Of a stretch of DNA of 64,000 bases, positions 25,771 through 34,631 are shown piece by piece (position 1 is the first letter of the stretch; each line of letters begins with the position of its first letter). The position numbers were made by a program, and so were the translations under genes. The notes beneath the pieces were generated by a model. It had not been told where the DNA came from. It ran no database searches and worked only from the letters and a program-made list of their open reading frames with translations. Source of the stretch: an uncultured Collinsella sp. (GTDB lineage: Bacteria; Actinomycetota; Coriobacteriia; Coriobacteriales; Coriobacteriaceae); assembly GCA_900542155.1 (NCBI GenBank), contig UQMD01000010.1:14263-78262 (forward strand), written 5' to 3'.

Positions 25771-25931
25771 GACGACTCCTCTCGTCCTGTTAGTGCAATT
25801 GTCGCAAAAGGAGCGCGGGCATGATGACTCAACTTGGTGAGCGGCGCGGAATTAAGCACGGAATGAAGAGTGCGGCGCTGGCGCGGCGGGGTATGCTGGA
25901 GGGGACCATCAACCCAGCGAAAGGGGAGAGC

Positions 25932-27317
25932 ATGACGGATCAGGAAACGCCCGAGCGCGCGCATGTGACGGCCGACGATATCGAGGCCGCCAACGACCTT
26001 ATCGACTTTATCGAGACATGCCCCAGCATGTTCCATACGGCGGCGACCATTATGGCCGAGCTCGACGAGGCGGGCTTTACCTACCTGCCCGAGAACGCGG
26101 CGTGGGATATCGAGCCGGGCGGGCGTTATTACACGCAGCGCAACACCTCGAGCGTTATCGCCTTTAAGGTGGGCGAGGACCTGGCCGCGGCGTGGTGCGA
26201 GGACGGCGTTGCCGGCGACTACCATTTTCAGCTGACGGCGTCGCACAGCGATTCGCCGACGTTTAAGGTCAAGGCTGTGCCCGAGCTCGATGGCGCAGGC
26301 GAGACATTGCGCCTGAACACCGAGGCCTACGGCGGCATGATCGACTACACCTGGTTCGATCGCCCGCTGGCGCTCGCGGGCCGCGTGCTGGTGCGCGAGG
26401 GTGACCGCATTGAGAGCCGCCTGCTCGCCACCGAGCGCGAGGTCGCTATTATCCCGAGCCTTGCCATCCATATGAACCGTGGCGTCAACGAGGGCTTTGC
26501 TCCCAACCGAGCCGTCGATCTGTGCCCGCTCATCAGCGCCGGTGACCTTAAGCAGGGAGATTTTGATGCCCTGATCGCTGATGAACTGGACGTTGAGCCC
26601 GAGCAGATCCTGGGCCGCGATCTGTTCCTGGTCAATCGTCAGGATGCGCGCATTTGGGGCTGGGCCGACGAGTTTATCTCGACGCCCAAGCTTGACGACC
26701 TGGCCTGCGCCTATACCTCGCTACAGGCTTTTTTGGGCGCCGAGAACGCGCACGACGTCTCGGTCTTCTGCTGCTTCGATAACGAGGAGGTTGGCTCCGA
26801 GACCAAGCAGGGCGCCATGTCGACGTTCTTGGCCGACGCGCTGCGCCGCATCAACGGATCGCTGGGCTTTGATGACGAGTCGTATCATCGCGCCCTTGCC
26901 GCATCGATGCTCGTGAGCTGCGACAACGCGCATGCCGTGCACCCCAACCACGCCGAGAAGTGCGATGCCCGCAACCAGGTGGTGCTTAACGGCGGCATCG
27001 TCATCAAGGAAGCCGCCAACCAGCACTACTGCACCGATGCCTTTAGCCGCGCGGTGTTCCAGGCTATTTGCGACGACGCCGACGTGCCCACGCAGGCCTT
27101 CGCCAACAAGAGCGATATGGCGGGCGGCTCCACGCTCGGCAATCTGTCCAATATGCAGGCGAGCATGCATGCCGTGGACGTGGGCCTGCCGCAGCTTGCC
27201 ATGCACTCGAGCTACGAGACCGGCGGCGTGCGCGACGTGATGTACGCCATCCGCGCCCTCACGGCTTTCTACGAGCGCAACCTAACCATCAACGGCGCCG
27301 AAAGCGTGGAGCTCTAA
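25932..27317 (+). CDS. M18 family aspartyl aminopeptidase
   Basis: A 461-aa dinuclear-metal aminopeptidase that removes N-terminal acidic residues from peptides. ASHSDSPTFKVK contains the first metal histidine. FDNEEVGSETKQGA carries the catalytic Glu-Glu. MLVSCDNAHAVHPNHAEKCD and the final LAMHSSYETGGVRDV hold the other metal ligands. Start 25932 follows GAAAGGGGAGAGC directly; a longer open frame to 25821 overlaps the divergent promoter region and is not family sequence. It is divergent from the amidohydrolase gene and followed by a GGGACAG-type hairpin. Confidence 0.95.
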   Translation: MTDQETPERAHVTADDIEAANDLIDFIETCPSMFHTAATIMAELDEAGFTYLPENAAWDIEPGGRYYTQRNTSSVIAFKVGEDLAAAWCEDGVAGDYHFQLTASHSDSPTFKVKAVPELDGAGETLRLNTEAYGGMIDYTWFDRPLALAGRVLVREGDRIESRLLATEREVAIIPSLAIHMNRGVNEGFAPNRAVDLCPLISAGDLKQGDFDALIADELDVEPEQILGRDLFLVNRQDARIWGWADEFISTPKLDDLACAYTSLQAFLGAENAHDVSVFCCFDNEEVGSETKQGAMSTFLADALRRINGSLGFDDESYHRALAASMLVSCDNAHAVHPNHAEKCDARNQVVLNGGIVIKEAANQHYCTDAFSRAVFQAICDDADVPTQAFANKSDMAGGSTLGNLSNMQASMHAVDVGLPQLAMHSSYETGGVRDVMYAIRALTAFYERNLTINGAESVEL

Positions 27318-27354
27318 AACCTACCAAAAGGGGATGTTAATTTTGGTAGGTTTT
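27316..27354 (+). repeat. GGGACAG-family hairpin, variant core, after the M18 gene
   Basis: AAAACCTACCAAAAGGGGATG then TTAATTTTGGTAGGTTTT. The arm change CTGCC to CTACC is matched by GGCAG to GGTAG, a compensatory change against the 21214 copy. The core here is GGGGATG rather than GGGACAG. The tail ATCTGGGCAAA is shared. Confidence 0.75.
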
Positions 27355-27457
27355 ATCTGGGCAAATGCCGCAATGCCAACAGCTGGACGGAATTGTTAAG
27401 ACACCGCTGGTCGAGCAAACGTCAGCGAGCGACGTCCAGAGCGAACAAGTTGGCATG
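27355..27457. other. Spacer with imperfect inverted repeat arm
   Basis: No gene. GCGACGTCCAGAGCGAACAAGTT (27428-27450) is nearly complementary to the sequence at about 27512-27535 (AATTGTCGTTCTGGACGTTGCG), flanking the terminator below, so the whole 27428-27535 region can fold as one large hairpin. Confidence 0.5.
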
Positions 27458-27500
27458 AAAAAAGGCGAGGCATTGACCTTCTGGTCATGCCTCGCCTTTT
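27458..27500. terminator. Strong bidirectional terminator
   Basis: AAAAAAGGCGAGGCATTGACC pairs with GGTCATGCCTCGCCTTTT. There is an A-run before and a T-run after. It ends the M18 transcript and insulates the toxin-antitoxin pair. Confidence 0.85.
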
Positions 27501-27540
27501 GAATGACAAATTGTCGTTCTGGACGTTGCGCAGCGTCGGC

Positions 27541-27570
27541 CGGTCCGCCGTTCGTAAGAACGGCGGAACC
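27541..27570. repeat. Small GC hairpin
   Basis: GGTCCGCCGTTCGTAAGAACGGCGGAACC folds with the perfect arms CCGCCGTTC/GAACGGCGG. Function unknown; it is the last structure before the toxin-antitoxin promoter. Confidence 0.6.
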
Positions 27571-27617
27571 TAAAGGTGCAGTGTGCCTCGGCGGATTTTT
27601 GTGTACAGAGTACGGCT

Positions 27618-27658
27618 AATGCTTATAAATGCTATACATGCTATACATGCTTTACGTA
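27618..27658 (+). promoter_or_regulatory. Iterated TGCTATA boxes upstream of the antitoxin gene
   Basis: TGCTTATAAA, TGCTATACA, TGCTATACA and TGCTTTACG follow one another with a 9-10-base period, 50 bp before the antitoxin start. Iterated short boxes are common operators for autoregulating antitoxins. The region also carries TATAAA/TATACA -10-like sequences. Confidence 0.55.
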
Positions 27659-27704
27659 TCTACCATAGAGTTTTATGATAGTTTTGAAGTATTAAGGAGG
27701 GGTC

Positions 27705-28085
27705 ATGACCACAACAGCCGCTCAGATCAACGTACGACTCGATGCCGATCTTAAAAGAAGTGGGGACGCCGCTCTCTCTAGGGCCGGTATGACGCCGAGC
27801 CAAGCGGTGCGAGCGCTCTGGCAGCTTGCAGCGTCGCTGGCCGATCGCCCCGGTGTGCTCGAGGATATCCTGCTGCCCAGTCGTGCCCGGACGGAACAGC
27901 GCGAGCGCGAAAAGGCCGCCAAGCGCAAACTCGAACTCATCGACCAAGGATCGGAGCTGTTCGCTGCTGCTTGCCGTGAGTCGGGAATCGATATGGCCAA
28001 GGCTCAGCCATCGGACGACGAAGGGCTCAAACGGAATGCCTATGCGGATCGCTATGGCGAGGAGATGAGCTGGCTCTATGAGTGA
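27705..28085 (+). CDS. RelB/DinJ-type antitoxin
   Basis: A 126-aa protein with ribosome binding site AAGGAGGGG. The N-terminus is a ribbon-helix-helix of the RelB/DinJ kind (QINVRLDADLKRSGDAALSRAGMTPSQAVRALWQLAA). The remainder is charged and would wrap the toxin. It overlaps the PIN-domain gene by 8 bp, so the two are translationally coupled. RelB/DinJ antitoxins normally pair with RelE/YafQ RNases, while this one precedes a PIN protein, and it is longer than DinJ (86 aa). Confidence 0.85.
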   Translation: MTTTAAQINVRLDADLKRSGDAALSRAGMTPSQAVRALWQLAASLADRPGVLEDILLPSRARTEQREREKAAKRKLELIDQGSELFAAACRESGIDMAKAQPSDDEGLKRNAYADRYGEEMSWLYE

Positions 28086-28572
28086 GACTCCAAAGCGCAT
28101 CTTGGTCGACACCAACGTATGGCTCGATTACTTCATTCCCTCACGACGTGGTCGTTCGGTGGCGATTGAGTTTTTACGCGATGCGTGCACGGCGCAGGTA
28201 GATTTGCTGTATGCGGCGACATCGTCCAAAGACCTGTTCTATTTGATTTCAAGCGAACATAAGGCATGGTATCGGCGAGAGCACGGTTCGCTTTCCCCGT
28301 ATGCCGCTGCGGCGGCGACTTCGCTTGCATGGGATTGTCTTAGCGTGCTGTCGCAGCTTGCCACGCCAGTGCCCTGTGACCTGAGCGATATATGGATGGC
28401 GAGCAGGCAGCGTGAACTCCATAGCGATTACGAAGACGATTTAATCATTGCGGCAGCAATACGTGCTCAAGCAGATCTCCTGGTCACCAACGATGTCAAG
28501 CTCTGTTCACACGCACCCGTCGCAGCAATGAACGTCGAAAACGCAAGAAACTACTTGGCAACGCTCAAATAG
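28078..28572 (+). CDS. PIN-domain toxin (VapC-like RNase)
   Basis: A 164-aa protein. The PIN acidic residues are visible as LVDTNVWLDYF (first Asp at about residue 10), an acidic pair in YEDDLIIAAAIRA, and LVTNDVKLC (last Asp). Such proteins cleave tRNA or rRNA when freed from the antitoxin. Translation starts inside the antitoxin stop region. The pairing with a RelB-like partner is noted as unusual. Confidence 0.87.
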   Translation: MSETPKRILVDTNVWLDYFIPSRRGRSVAIEFLRDACTAQVDLLYAATSSKDLFYLISSEHKAWYRREHGSLSPYAAAAATSLAWDCLSVLSQLATPVPCDLSDIWMASRQRELHSDYEDDLIIAAAIRAQADLLVTNDVKLCSHAPVAAMNVENARNYLATLK

Positions 28573-28603
28573 CTCTAGACCCCGCAGGTAGAACGCCGGA
28601 ACC

Positions 28604-29539
28604 CTAGTGTTCGATCCAGCAGCGCAGGGTCTCGCCGGCCTGCAGGTGACGCAGATTCTCCGCGGCGATGTCGACCACGTTGTTGAGCGTGGCGGCCAAG
28701 TGGAACCAGCCGGAGATGTGCGGCGTGATGAGCATGTTGGGCGTATCCCACAACGGGCTTGTCTCAGGCAGCGGCTCGGGGTCGGTGACGTCGACCGCGG
28801 CGCCGGCGAGATGTCCTGATTCCAGGGCGGCAACTAGGTCGTCGGCAACCACAAGATCGCCGCGGCCGCCGTTGGCAAAGAAGGCGCCCGGTTTCATCGC
28901 GGCGAAGAACTCGGCGTTCGCCAGACCGCGGGTCTCGGGCGTGCTGGGCATAAAGGATGCGACGATGTCAGCCTCGGCCAGGCGCTCGGGCAGGGCGTCC
29001 ATGCCGTCCATGTCCTCAAACACAATGGGGTAGACGAGTGGATGGCGCTTGATGCCGCGGACGTGTGCACCCATGCTGCGGCAGAGCGTGGCAAAGTGGC
29101 CGCCGATATCGCCCGCGCCCAGCACCAGCACGTTGGCATTTTTGAGCGAGGTGACCGGCCCCAGGTCTTCCCAGCGATGTTCGCGCTGTAAATCTTGGTA
29201 GCCAGGCAGGCGCTTCATCATGGAAAGGACCATGGCAAACATGTGCTCGCTTACGGCCTGACCGTAGGCGCCGATCGAGCAAGACAGCTTGGCGTCAGCC
29301 GGCACGGTGCCAGCAGCAAGGTAGTCGTCATAGCCGGCGGTCTGCAATTGCAACAGCTGGAGATGCTCGTATGCCGTGAGCATGTCAGGGTCGATGTTGC
29401 CCAAGATCACGTCCGCACCGGCGACCTGCTCGCGCGTGGCGGCGTCGGCGCTCGTGTAGATAAAGTCCTCGCCCGGAGCGCTCGACTCAAGAATTGCGCG
29501 ATGGCGATTGTTGACGGGCAACAAAACCAGGATGTTCAC
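28604..29539 (-). CDS. D-2-hydroxyacid dehydrogenase family protein
   Basis: A 311-aa NAD(P)-dependent oxidoreductase. The Rossmann glycine motif is VLGAGDIGGHFA (about residues 138-149). The catalytic Arg is in NGGRGDLV, the Glu in VTDPEPLPETSPLW, and the His in ITPHISGW. The N-terminal half has YGQAVSEHMFAMVLSMMKRLP, as in phosphoglycerate/lactate dehydrogenase relatives. Substrate unknown; reduction of a 2-keto acid is expected. It is convergent with the PIN gene. Confidence 0.9.
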   Translation of the reverse strand: MNILVLLPVNNRHRAILESSAPGEDFIYTSADAATREQVAGADVILGNIDPDMLTAYEHLQLLQLQTAGYDDYLAAGTVPADAKLSCSIGAYGQAVSEHMFAMVLSMMKRLPGYQDLQREHRWEDLGPVTSLKNANVLVLGAGDIGGHFATLCRSMGAHVRGIKRHPLVYPIVFEDMDGMDALPERLAEADIVASFMPSTPETRGLANAEFFAAMKPGAFFANGGRGDLVVADDLVAALESGHLAGAAVDVTDPEPLPETSPLWDTPNMLITPHISGWFHLAATLNNVVDIAAENLRHLQAGETLRCWIEH

Positions 29540-29557
29540 AAGCAGTCCTCTCCGCTC

Positions 29558-29597
29558 AACCTACCAAAAAGGGACAGGTTTATTTTTGGCAGGTTTT
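29558..29597 (-). repeat. GGGACAG-core hairpin near 29.57 kb
   Basis: CCTACCAAAAAGGGACAG then TTTATTTTTGGCAGG. One arm has the CTACC form and the other the GGCAG form, so one pair is mismatched: an intermediate between the 21214 and 27316 copies. It lies upstream of the dehydrogenase gene. Confidence 0.75.
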
Positions 29598-29622
29598 ATC
29601 AGGTAAAACGTTCAAACAAAAA

Positions 29623-29661
29623 CGCCGGATGCAAGACGAGCGTGCCCGTCAGCATCCGGCG
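29623..29661 (-). terminator. Terminator of map
   Basis: On the minus strand CGCCGGATGC pairs with GCATCCGGCG and is followed by TTTTTGTTTG, 9 bases after the map stop. Confidence 0.85.
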
Positions 29662-29670
29662 CATCCGCGG

Positions 29671-30558
29671 CTACCAGCTCAGCAGCTCGTAGCCGTCCTC
29701 GGTCACCACGAGCTGTACCTCGCACTGGGCCGAATCGCTGCCGTCCTTGGTGCGCACGCACCAGCCGTCACCCTTGCTGATCTTGATGTCGGGCGCTCCG
29801 GCGTTGACCATGGGCTCGATGGTAAAGACCATGCCCGGGGCCATGATGGTGTCCACATCGGGCGCCTCGGTGGTAAAGCCCACAAACGGGTCCTCGTGGA
29901 ACTCCTTACCGATGCCGTGCCCGCCGTACTCGCGCACCACGCTAAAGCCGGCGTCCTCGACGGTCTTTTGCACTGCCTCGGCCATAACGGACAACGGCAG
30001 CCATGGCTTGACGGCCGCCAGACCCGCCTCCACGCTGGCACGGGTGACGTCGACCAGGCGCTGGCGCTCGGCCGAGACCTCGCCGATGCAGAACATGCGG
30101 CTCGAATCACTAAAGTAACCGTCCAAGATCGTGGAGCAGTCCACGTTGATGATGTCGCCCTCGTGCAGCACGTCCGTATCGCAGGGGATACCGTGGCAGA
30201 CCACATCATTGATCGAGGTGCACACGCTCTTGGGGTAGCCCTCGTAGTTGAGGTCGGCCGGCGTGCCACCGTGCTCGACGGTGTAGTCGTAGATCATCTG
30301 GTCGATCTGGTTGGTGGTCATGCCCGCGGCGATGTGCTCGCCCACGTAGTCGAGCACGCCCACGTTGATAGCCGCCGAGCGCTTGATGCCCTCGATATCG
30401 GCGGGCGTCTTGTAGAGCGTGCGGGGCAGAACCTCCCAGCCCTCTTCCCAGAGGCGCTCGAGGCGCTCGTCGAAGGCGCTATGGCATTTCTTGTATTTTT
30501 TGCCGCTGCCGCACCAGCAAGCATCGTTGCGGCCGGGCACGGGTCCATTGTCAAACAT
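29671..30558 (-). CDS. map: Methionine aminopeptidase with N-terminal SEC-C motif
   Basis: A 295-aa type I methionine aminopeptidase that removes initiator Met. Residues 8-26 are a SEC-C zinc motif (PGRNDACWCGSGKKYKKCH), then the peptidase domain. Metal ligands and active-site residues appear in VCHGIPCD, NVDCSTILDGYFSDSSRMF, GGHGIGKEFHEDP, VFTIEPMV and the final CEVQLVVTEDG. The SEC-C extension is known in Firmicutes and Coriobacteriia and probably aids ribosome binding. GAAAGGAAG precedes the ATG. Confidence 0.96.
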   Translation of the reverse strand: MFDNGPVPGRNDACWCGSGKKYKKCHSAFDERLERLWEEGWEVLPRTLYKTPADIEGIKRSAAINVGVLDYVGEHIAAGMTTNQIDQMIYDYTVEHGGTPADLNYEGYPKSVCTSINDVVCHGIPCDTDVLHEGDIINVDCSTILDGYFSDSSRMFCIGEVSAERQRLVDVTRASVEAGLAAVKPWLPLSVMAEAVQKTVEDAGFSVVREYGGHGIGKEFHEDPFVGFTTEAPDVDTIMAPGMVFTIEPMVNAGAPDIKISKGDGWCVRTKDGSDSAQCEVQLVVTEDGYELLSW

Positions 30559-30610
30559 GGCTAACTTCCTTTCATTCGCAGCTAGTATAGCCCACTCACG
30601 CGTCCATAAA

Positions 30611-30677
30611 AGTTGCGGTGATATAGTTCCGATTTAAGCGGTTTAACAGCACAAATAGGAACTATATCACCGCAACT
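30611..30677. repeat. GTTGCGGTG palindrome, copy 4
   Basis: AGTTGCGGTGATATAGTTCC (30611-30630) and GGAACTATATCACCGCAACT (30658-30677) are a perfect 20-bp inverted repeat with a 27-bp centre. It is the cleanest of the four copies, located between map and a radical SAM gene. Confidence 0.9.
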
Positions 30678-30718
30678 GATGGGGCGGGATGGCGGGCACT
30701 AGCTGCTGCGTGGTTTTG

Positions 30719-31495
30719 CTAGTAGCTCACCTGGCAGGGAATGCCGAGGGCTTGGACGCGCGCGGCAATGGCGTCGAGCACCTCGGGCGCCGCTTTAGCA
30801 AGGCCGGCGACCGGTGTCTCGCGCGCCACCGTGTAGATGGTCGCTTCTTGCGGGCGAATGCGCTCAAGCGCTGCGAGCCAGGGGGCAACGTATTCCTCGC
30901 CGGTGTTATCGAGAGACTTGCCCCGGTGCTCGCCGCTCAAAAACATCGTCTGGATAATGACATGACCGTTAAAGCTCTCGAACGTTTCGATCTGGTGCTC
31001 TACATCGTAGGGGCCAACGGGCTGGTCGAGCAGCTGGATAAATGCCGGGTCGACCGTATCGAGCTTAAGAATGTTGTCGTCGACCATCATGAGCGCATCG
31101 TGTACCTCGGGGCGGTCGGCGCGCGTGCCGTTGGAGAGCACGGCGATCTTGGAGTTCGGGGCAAGCTCGTCGCGCAGCGCGACGGCACCGGCGATGGCCT
31201 GCGGAAACTCTGGTGCGGCGGTGGGCTCACCGTTGCCGGCAAACGTGATCACATCGGGGAGCTCTCCCTCGGTTGCCATCTCGCGCAGCTTTGCCTCGAG
31301 TGCATCAAGCACCACGGCAGCCGTGTTATACGACTCGTGGCAGGGGCGCTCGGCGTTGAGGCCGTTTTCGCAGTAAATGCAGTCGAACGTGCAGATTTTG
31401 CCGCTGGCGGGCATCATGTTGACGCCGAGCGAGAGACCAAGGCGACGGCTGCGAACGGGCCCAAAGATGGGGCTGGCATTCAAAAACGTAGACAT
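30719..31495 (-). CDS. Radical SAM protein
   Basis: A 258-aa protein starting MSTFLNASPIFGPVRSRRLGLSLGVNMMP. The cluster motif is C-x3-C-x2-C in CTFDCIYCENG, and FAGNGEPTAAPEFP is the GGE-like SAM motif. This family (wybutosine-like/organic radical activating enzyme-like) has no settled function. GAGGAG lies 9 bases before the ATG at 31495 and 3 before the ATG at 31501; the former spacing is preferred. The frame reaches 31609 but without initiation signals. Confidence 0.85.
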   Translation of the reverse strand: MSTFLNASPIFGPVRSRRLGLSLGVNMMPASGKICTFDCIYCENGLNAERPCHESYNTAAVVLDALEAKLREMATEGELPDVITFAGNGEPTAAPEFPQAIAGAVALRDELAPNSKIAVLSNGTRADRPEVHDALMMVDDNILKLDTVDPAFIQLLDQPVGPYDVEHQIETFESFNGHVIIQTMFLSGEHRGKSLDNTGEEYVAPWLAALERIRPQEATIYTVARETPVAGLAKAAPEVLDAIAARVQALGIPCQVSY

Positions 31496-31720
31496 AGACA
31501 TATGCTCCTCAAGACAATTGTGCCTAAGCATAGCATCGGCTCCGAAGCAAGGTGCGGGCTCTTGCTTTACAAGTTTCGTTTTTGCACGTCGCTCATTATG
31601 CCGTGCCATGAAAAGCCTCAGGTCGGGTACAGTTAATCTGTTAACAAAGCGTAAAGCAATGCGGGTCTATCCAACCGTACTGACGGGCAACTGGATGGGC
31701 ATTGACGATGGGAACACAGT

Positions 31721-32518
31721 ATGGATTTTACGGTTGAGAATGCGGGCACCACGATCGCCTGTCGCGAGTATGCCGGCCCGGTTGTATCGTCCGATACGCC
31801 CGCCTTGGTGTGCGTGCACGGCGCCTGCGTCGACGGCACATTTTTTGACGGCATCGCCCGCGAGCTCGCCTGTGACTACCGCGTCATTGCCTACGACCGC
31901 CGCGGTTGCGGCGAGAGCGGCGACGCTGCAGACGGACGCTACGACCTCGCCGTCCAAGCCGCCGACCTGCAGGCCGTTATCGAGCATGTCGGCGTTCCGG
32001 CAAATGTCCTCGCGCACAGTGCCGGCACGCTGGTGGCTCTGGAGTTTCTCCGTACAAACCCGACCATTGTCTCGCGTGCGATTCTGCATGAACCCGCCGT
32101 GACAAACAAAGGCGCCGGCCTGGGTGTGGCCCCGGTTTTGCTCGAGATGATTGCTGCAGGAAAGGTCTCGAGGGCGCTAAGGGCCTTCCTGGGCGCCATT
32201 GGCGATTCGGACCCTCAAGCCCCCAAGTTAACCGAGGCAGAAGCCAAGCATGCCCTGCGCAACGGCCGCAGTTTCATGGCAAACGAATACGAGACCACTA
32301 TGACCTGCGTTCCCAATTGGGATGGCGTCCGCGCATCGAAAACGGTGGCCGCCGTGTTCCTAGGCGAGCTCTCGATTGGCACGCCCCGCGAGGCGGGCAC
32401 GAGGACAGCGGCTGAGCTTTTGAATTGTCCGCTCGCAGTAGTTCCCGGCGCGCACAACGGGTTGCGCGATCGTCCGGCAGCGGCCGCCCAGGCCGTCCGT
32501 GGCATCCTGGGGCTCTAG
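31721..32518 (+). CDS. Alpha/beta hydrolase
   Basis: A 265-aa soluble hydrolase. VCVHGACVDGTFF is the oxyanion-hole region, and AYDRRGCGES matches the usual YDxRGxGxS. The nucleophile elbow is AHSAG (normally GxSxG; first Gly replaced by Ala), and PGAHNGLRDRP supplies the His. An acid residue is expected near the LNCPLAVVPG strand but is not obvious. Substrate unknown. It is divergent from the radical SAM gene. Confidence 0.87.
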   Translation: MDFTVENAGTTIACREYAGPVVSSDTPALVCVHGACVDGTFFDGIARELACDYRVIAYDRRGCGESGDAADGRYDLAVQAADLQAVIEHVGVPANVLAHSAGTLVALEFLRTNPTIVSRAILHEPAVTNKGAGLGVAPVLLEMIAAGKVSRALRAFLGAIGDSDPQAPKLTEAEAKHALRNGRSFMANEYETTMTCVPNWDGVRASKTVAAVFLGELSIGTPREAGTRTAAELLNCPLAVVPGAHNGLRDRPAAAAQAVRGILGL

Positions 32519-32727
32519 CGGCCGAATCATCAAACGGGCTTCTTTCGTAGACGTTTCGGCTGTGTTAACAAGGATGCTCAAAACCCAACGTCTGCGGCTT
32601 CAGCCCTGCCGTCTGCCAACTCATGAAAAAGAAGCGGTATTCACGTGCGTACCTGCATCGACAAGGTGCTACCCTTGTAACATTTGGTACCCACTGCTAC
32701 CAAGCAAAACTACTGAAAGGGCCCCCT

Positions 32728-34608
32728 ATGCTCAATAATCACGAGGCCAATCTAACCGACGAGGAGGCTGCCGCCGAGGTCGCCCGTGTCGCGAAGACCT
32801 ACCCCGTGGTACGTTTGCTGTCGGCCGACCAGATTAAGGGCGATCCCAACTGCCTGCTCGCCGGCGATCGGTGTCCCTGTCTGCGCCAGTCAGGTCTGGA
32901 GGTCTTGGCAGGTTCCGATGAGGTGTCGGAACGGCTTCTCAACGATGGCGTTGAGTACCGCGCTCGTCTGCGCCCTCTGAAGGTCGAGGGCGAGCCCCAC
33001 GTCCTGCTGATGGTGCGTCCGATTGATGAACAGGAGGCCGCAGAAGAGGACCTTGTCTACACCGACGTGCTGACGAGCGTGCGCAATCGCCGATATTACG
33101 AGGAAAAGCTTCGCAGCGCCCGCATGCAGGCCGGCGTGGCCATGATCGACCTTGATGATTTTAGGGTCTTCAACGATACCTGTGGCCGTCATGCCGGCGA
33201 CCTTGCACTCGGTGCTGTGGCGACGGCCATACGCAGCGGTATTCGTTCGACTGACGAGCTCGTGCGCTATGGCTGCGATAAGTTTGTGGCCGTCATGCCC
33301 AATATCCCCTCCGATGACTTCGCCCGTCGTCTGCGTCACGTATCCGATGCCGTTCACTCCACGGTTATTCCGGGCCATGAGCGTGTTAGCTTGACGGCAT
33401 GTGTTGGTGGCGTTCGCATTAATGGCGAGACGGTCGATGAGGGCGTTGGCCGTGCTGTCCAATTATTGAGCCGCGCTAAGGCAAAAGCCGGTACGGTCAT
33501 GACCGATACCGATTCCATCGAGGCCTTCCAAAGCGAAAAGCCTACGGTGCTTATCGTCGATGACTCCGAGATGAACCGAGCTATTCTCAGCGAGATGCTC
33601 AAGGACGAGTATTGCATCCTCGAGGCCGATAGCGGTCGCGCAGCGCTCGACATGGTCGACCGCTATGGCGATGAGTTGTCGCTCGTGCTGCTGGACATTG
33701 TCATGCCGGGCATGAACGGCTTTGAGGTGTTGGGCGATCTGTCGCGCCGGTCGATTATTGACAATCTGCCTGTCATCATGATCTCGAGCGAAGATTCTGA
33801 CGATGTGGTGCTGCGCGCGTATGAGCTGGGTGCCTCGGACTATGTCAACCGCCCGTTTGACTCTCGTGTCGTGCGCCGCCGTGTGAGCAACACCATCCGC
33901 CTGTACGCCAAACAGCGCCGTCTGACGAGCCTGTTGTCCCAGCAGTACAACGAGCGCGTCAAGAACAGTCGCATGCTCATCGACATCATGGCCGGCGTCA
34001 TGGAGCTCCGCAATGGCGAGAGCGGCAGGCACGTTACGAACATCGAGAAGCTGACCGAGCTGCTGCTTGGCTGTCTGGTCCACCGTAGCGACAACATCTC
34101 CCTCGACAACGAGGAGCGCTCCACGATTGCCCTGGCTTCGGCGCTGCACGATATCGGCAAGATGTCGATTGACGATGCGATTCTCAACAAGCCCGGGCGC
34201 CTCACGTCCGAGGAGTTCGAGATTATGAAGACGCATACCACGATCGGCGCCGACATGCTGCATGAGCTGGGCCGCCATCACGCCGGCAATGCGCTTATGG
34301 AATATGCGTACCAGATTGCGCGTTGGCACCACGAGCGCTGGGACGGCAAGGGTTATCCCGACGGCCTTAAGGGCGACGATATCCCCATCGCCGCGCAGGT
34401 AGTTTCGGTGGCCGACGTGTACGATGCGCTGACGAGCGTCCGCGTGTACAAGGATGCCATCCCGCACGAGGAGGCGATTCAGATGATCCTGGACGGTAAG
34501 TGCGGCACCTTTAACCCGCTGCTGCTCGACTGCCTGCTCGAGGTGCAAGACCGTATTGCCGAAACATTGGCGCATCCTGCCGAGGTCGTTGCGCTTCCTA
34601 CGATTTAG
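32728..34608 (+). CDS. Degenerate GGDEF - receiver - HD-GYP signalling protein
   Basis: A 626-aa cytosolic signalling protein. Residues 1-105 are an unknown sensor region. Residues 109-260 are a GGDEF-fold domain with YGCDKF at the active site instead of GGDEF, so probably not a cyclase. Residues 271-395 are a response-regulator receiver (VLIVDDSEMNR, phosphoacceptor Asp in LLDIVMPGMNG at about 323, K region replaced by NRPFDS). Residues 415-626 are HD-GYP with HDIGK and HHERWDGKGYPDG, a cyclic-di-GMP phosphodiesterase type. It starts at 32728 with GAAAGGG upstream. An Hpt gene follows 23 bp later and is the likely phosphodonor. Confidence 0.92.
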   Translation: MLNNHEANLTDEEAAAEVARVAKTYPVVRLLSADQIKGDPNCLLAGDRCPCLRQSGLEVLAGSDEVSERLLNDGVEYRARLRPLKVEGEPHVLLMVRPIDEQEAAEEDLVYTDVLTSVRNRRYYEEKLRSARMQAGVAMIDLDDFRVFNDTCGRHAGDLALGAVATAIRSGIRSTDELVRYGCDKFVAVMPNIPSDDFARRLRHVSDAVHSTVIPGHERVSLTACVGGVRINGETVDEGVGRAVQLLSRAKAKAGTVMTDTDSIEAFQSEKPTVLIVDDSEMNRAILSEMLKDEYCILEADSGRAALDMVDRYGDELSLVLLDIVMPGMNGFEVLGDLSRRSIIDNLPVIMISSEDSDDVVLRAYELGASDYVNRPFDSRVVRRRVSNTIRLYAKQRRLTSLLSQQYNERVKNSRMLIDIMAGVMELRNGESGRHVTNIEKLTELLLGCLVHRSDNISLDNEERSTIALASALHDIGKMSIDDAILNKPGRLTSEEFEIMKTHTTIGADMLHELGRHHAGNALMEYAYQIARWHHERWDGKGYPDGLKGDDIPIAAQVVSVADVYDALTSVRVYKDAIPHEEAIQMILDGKCGTFNPLLLDCLLEVQDRIAETLAHPAEVVALPTI

Positions 34609-34631
34609 TTTGACCAAAGGAGTTTGAATCC

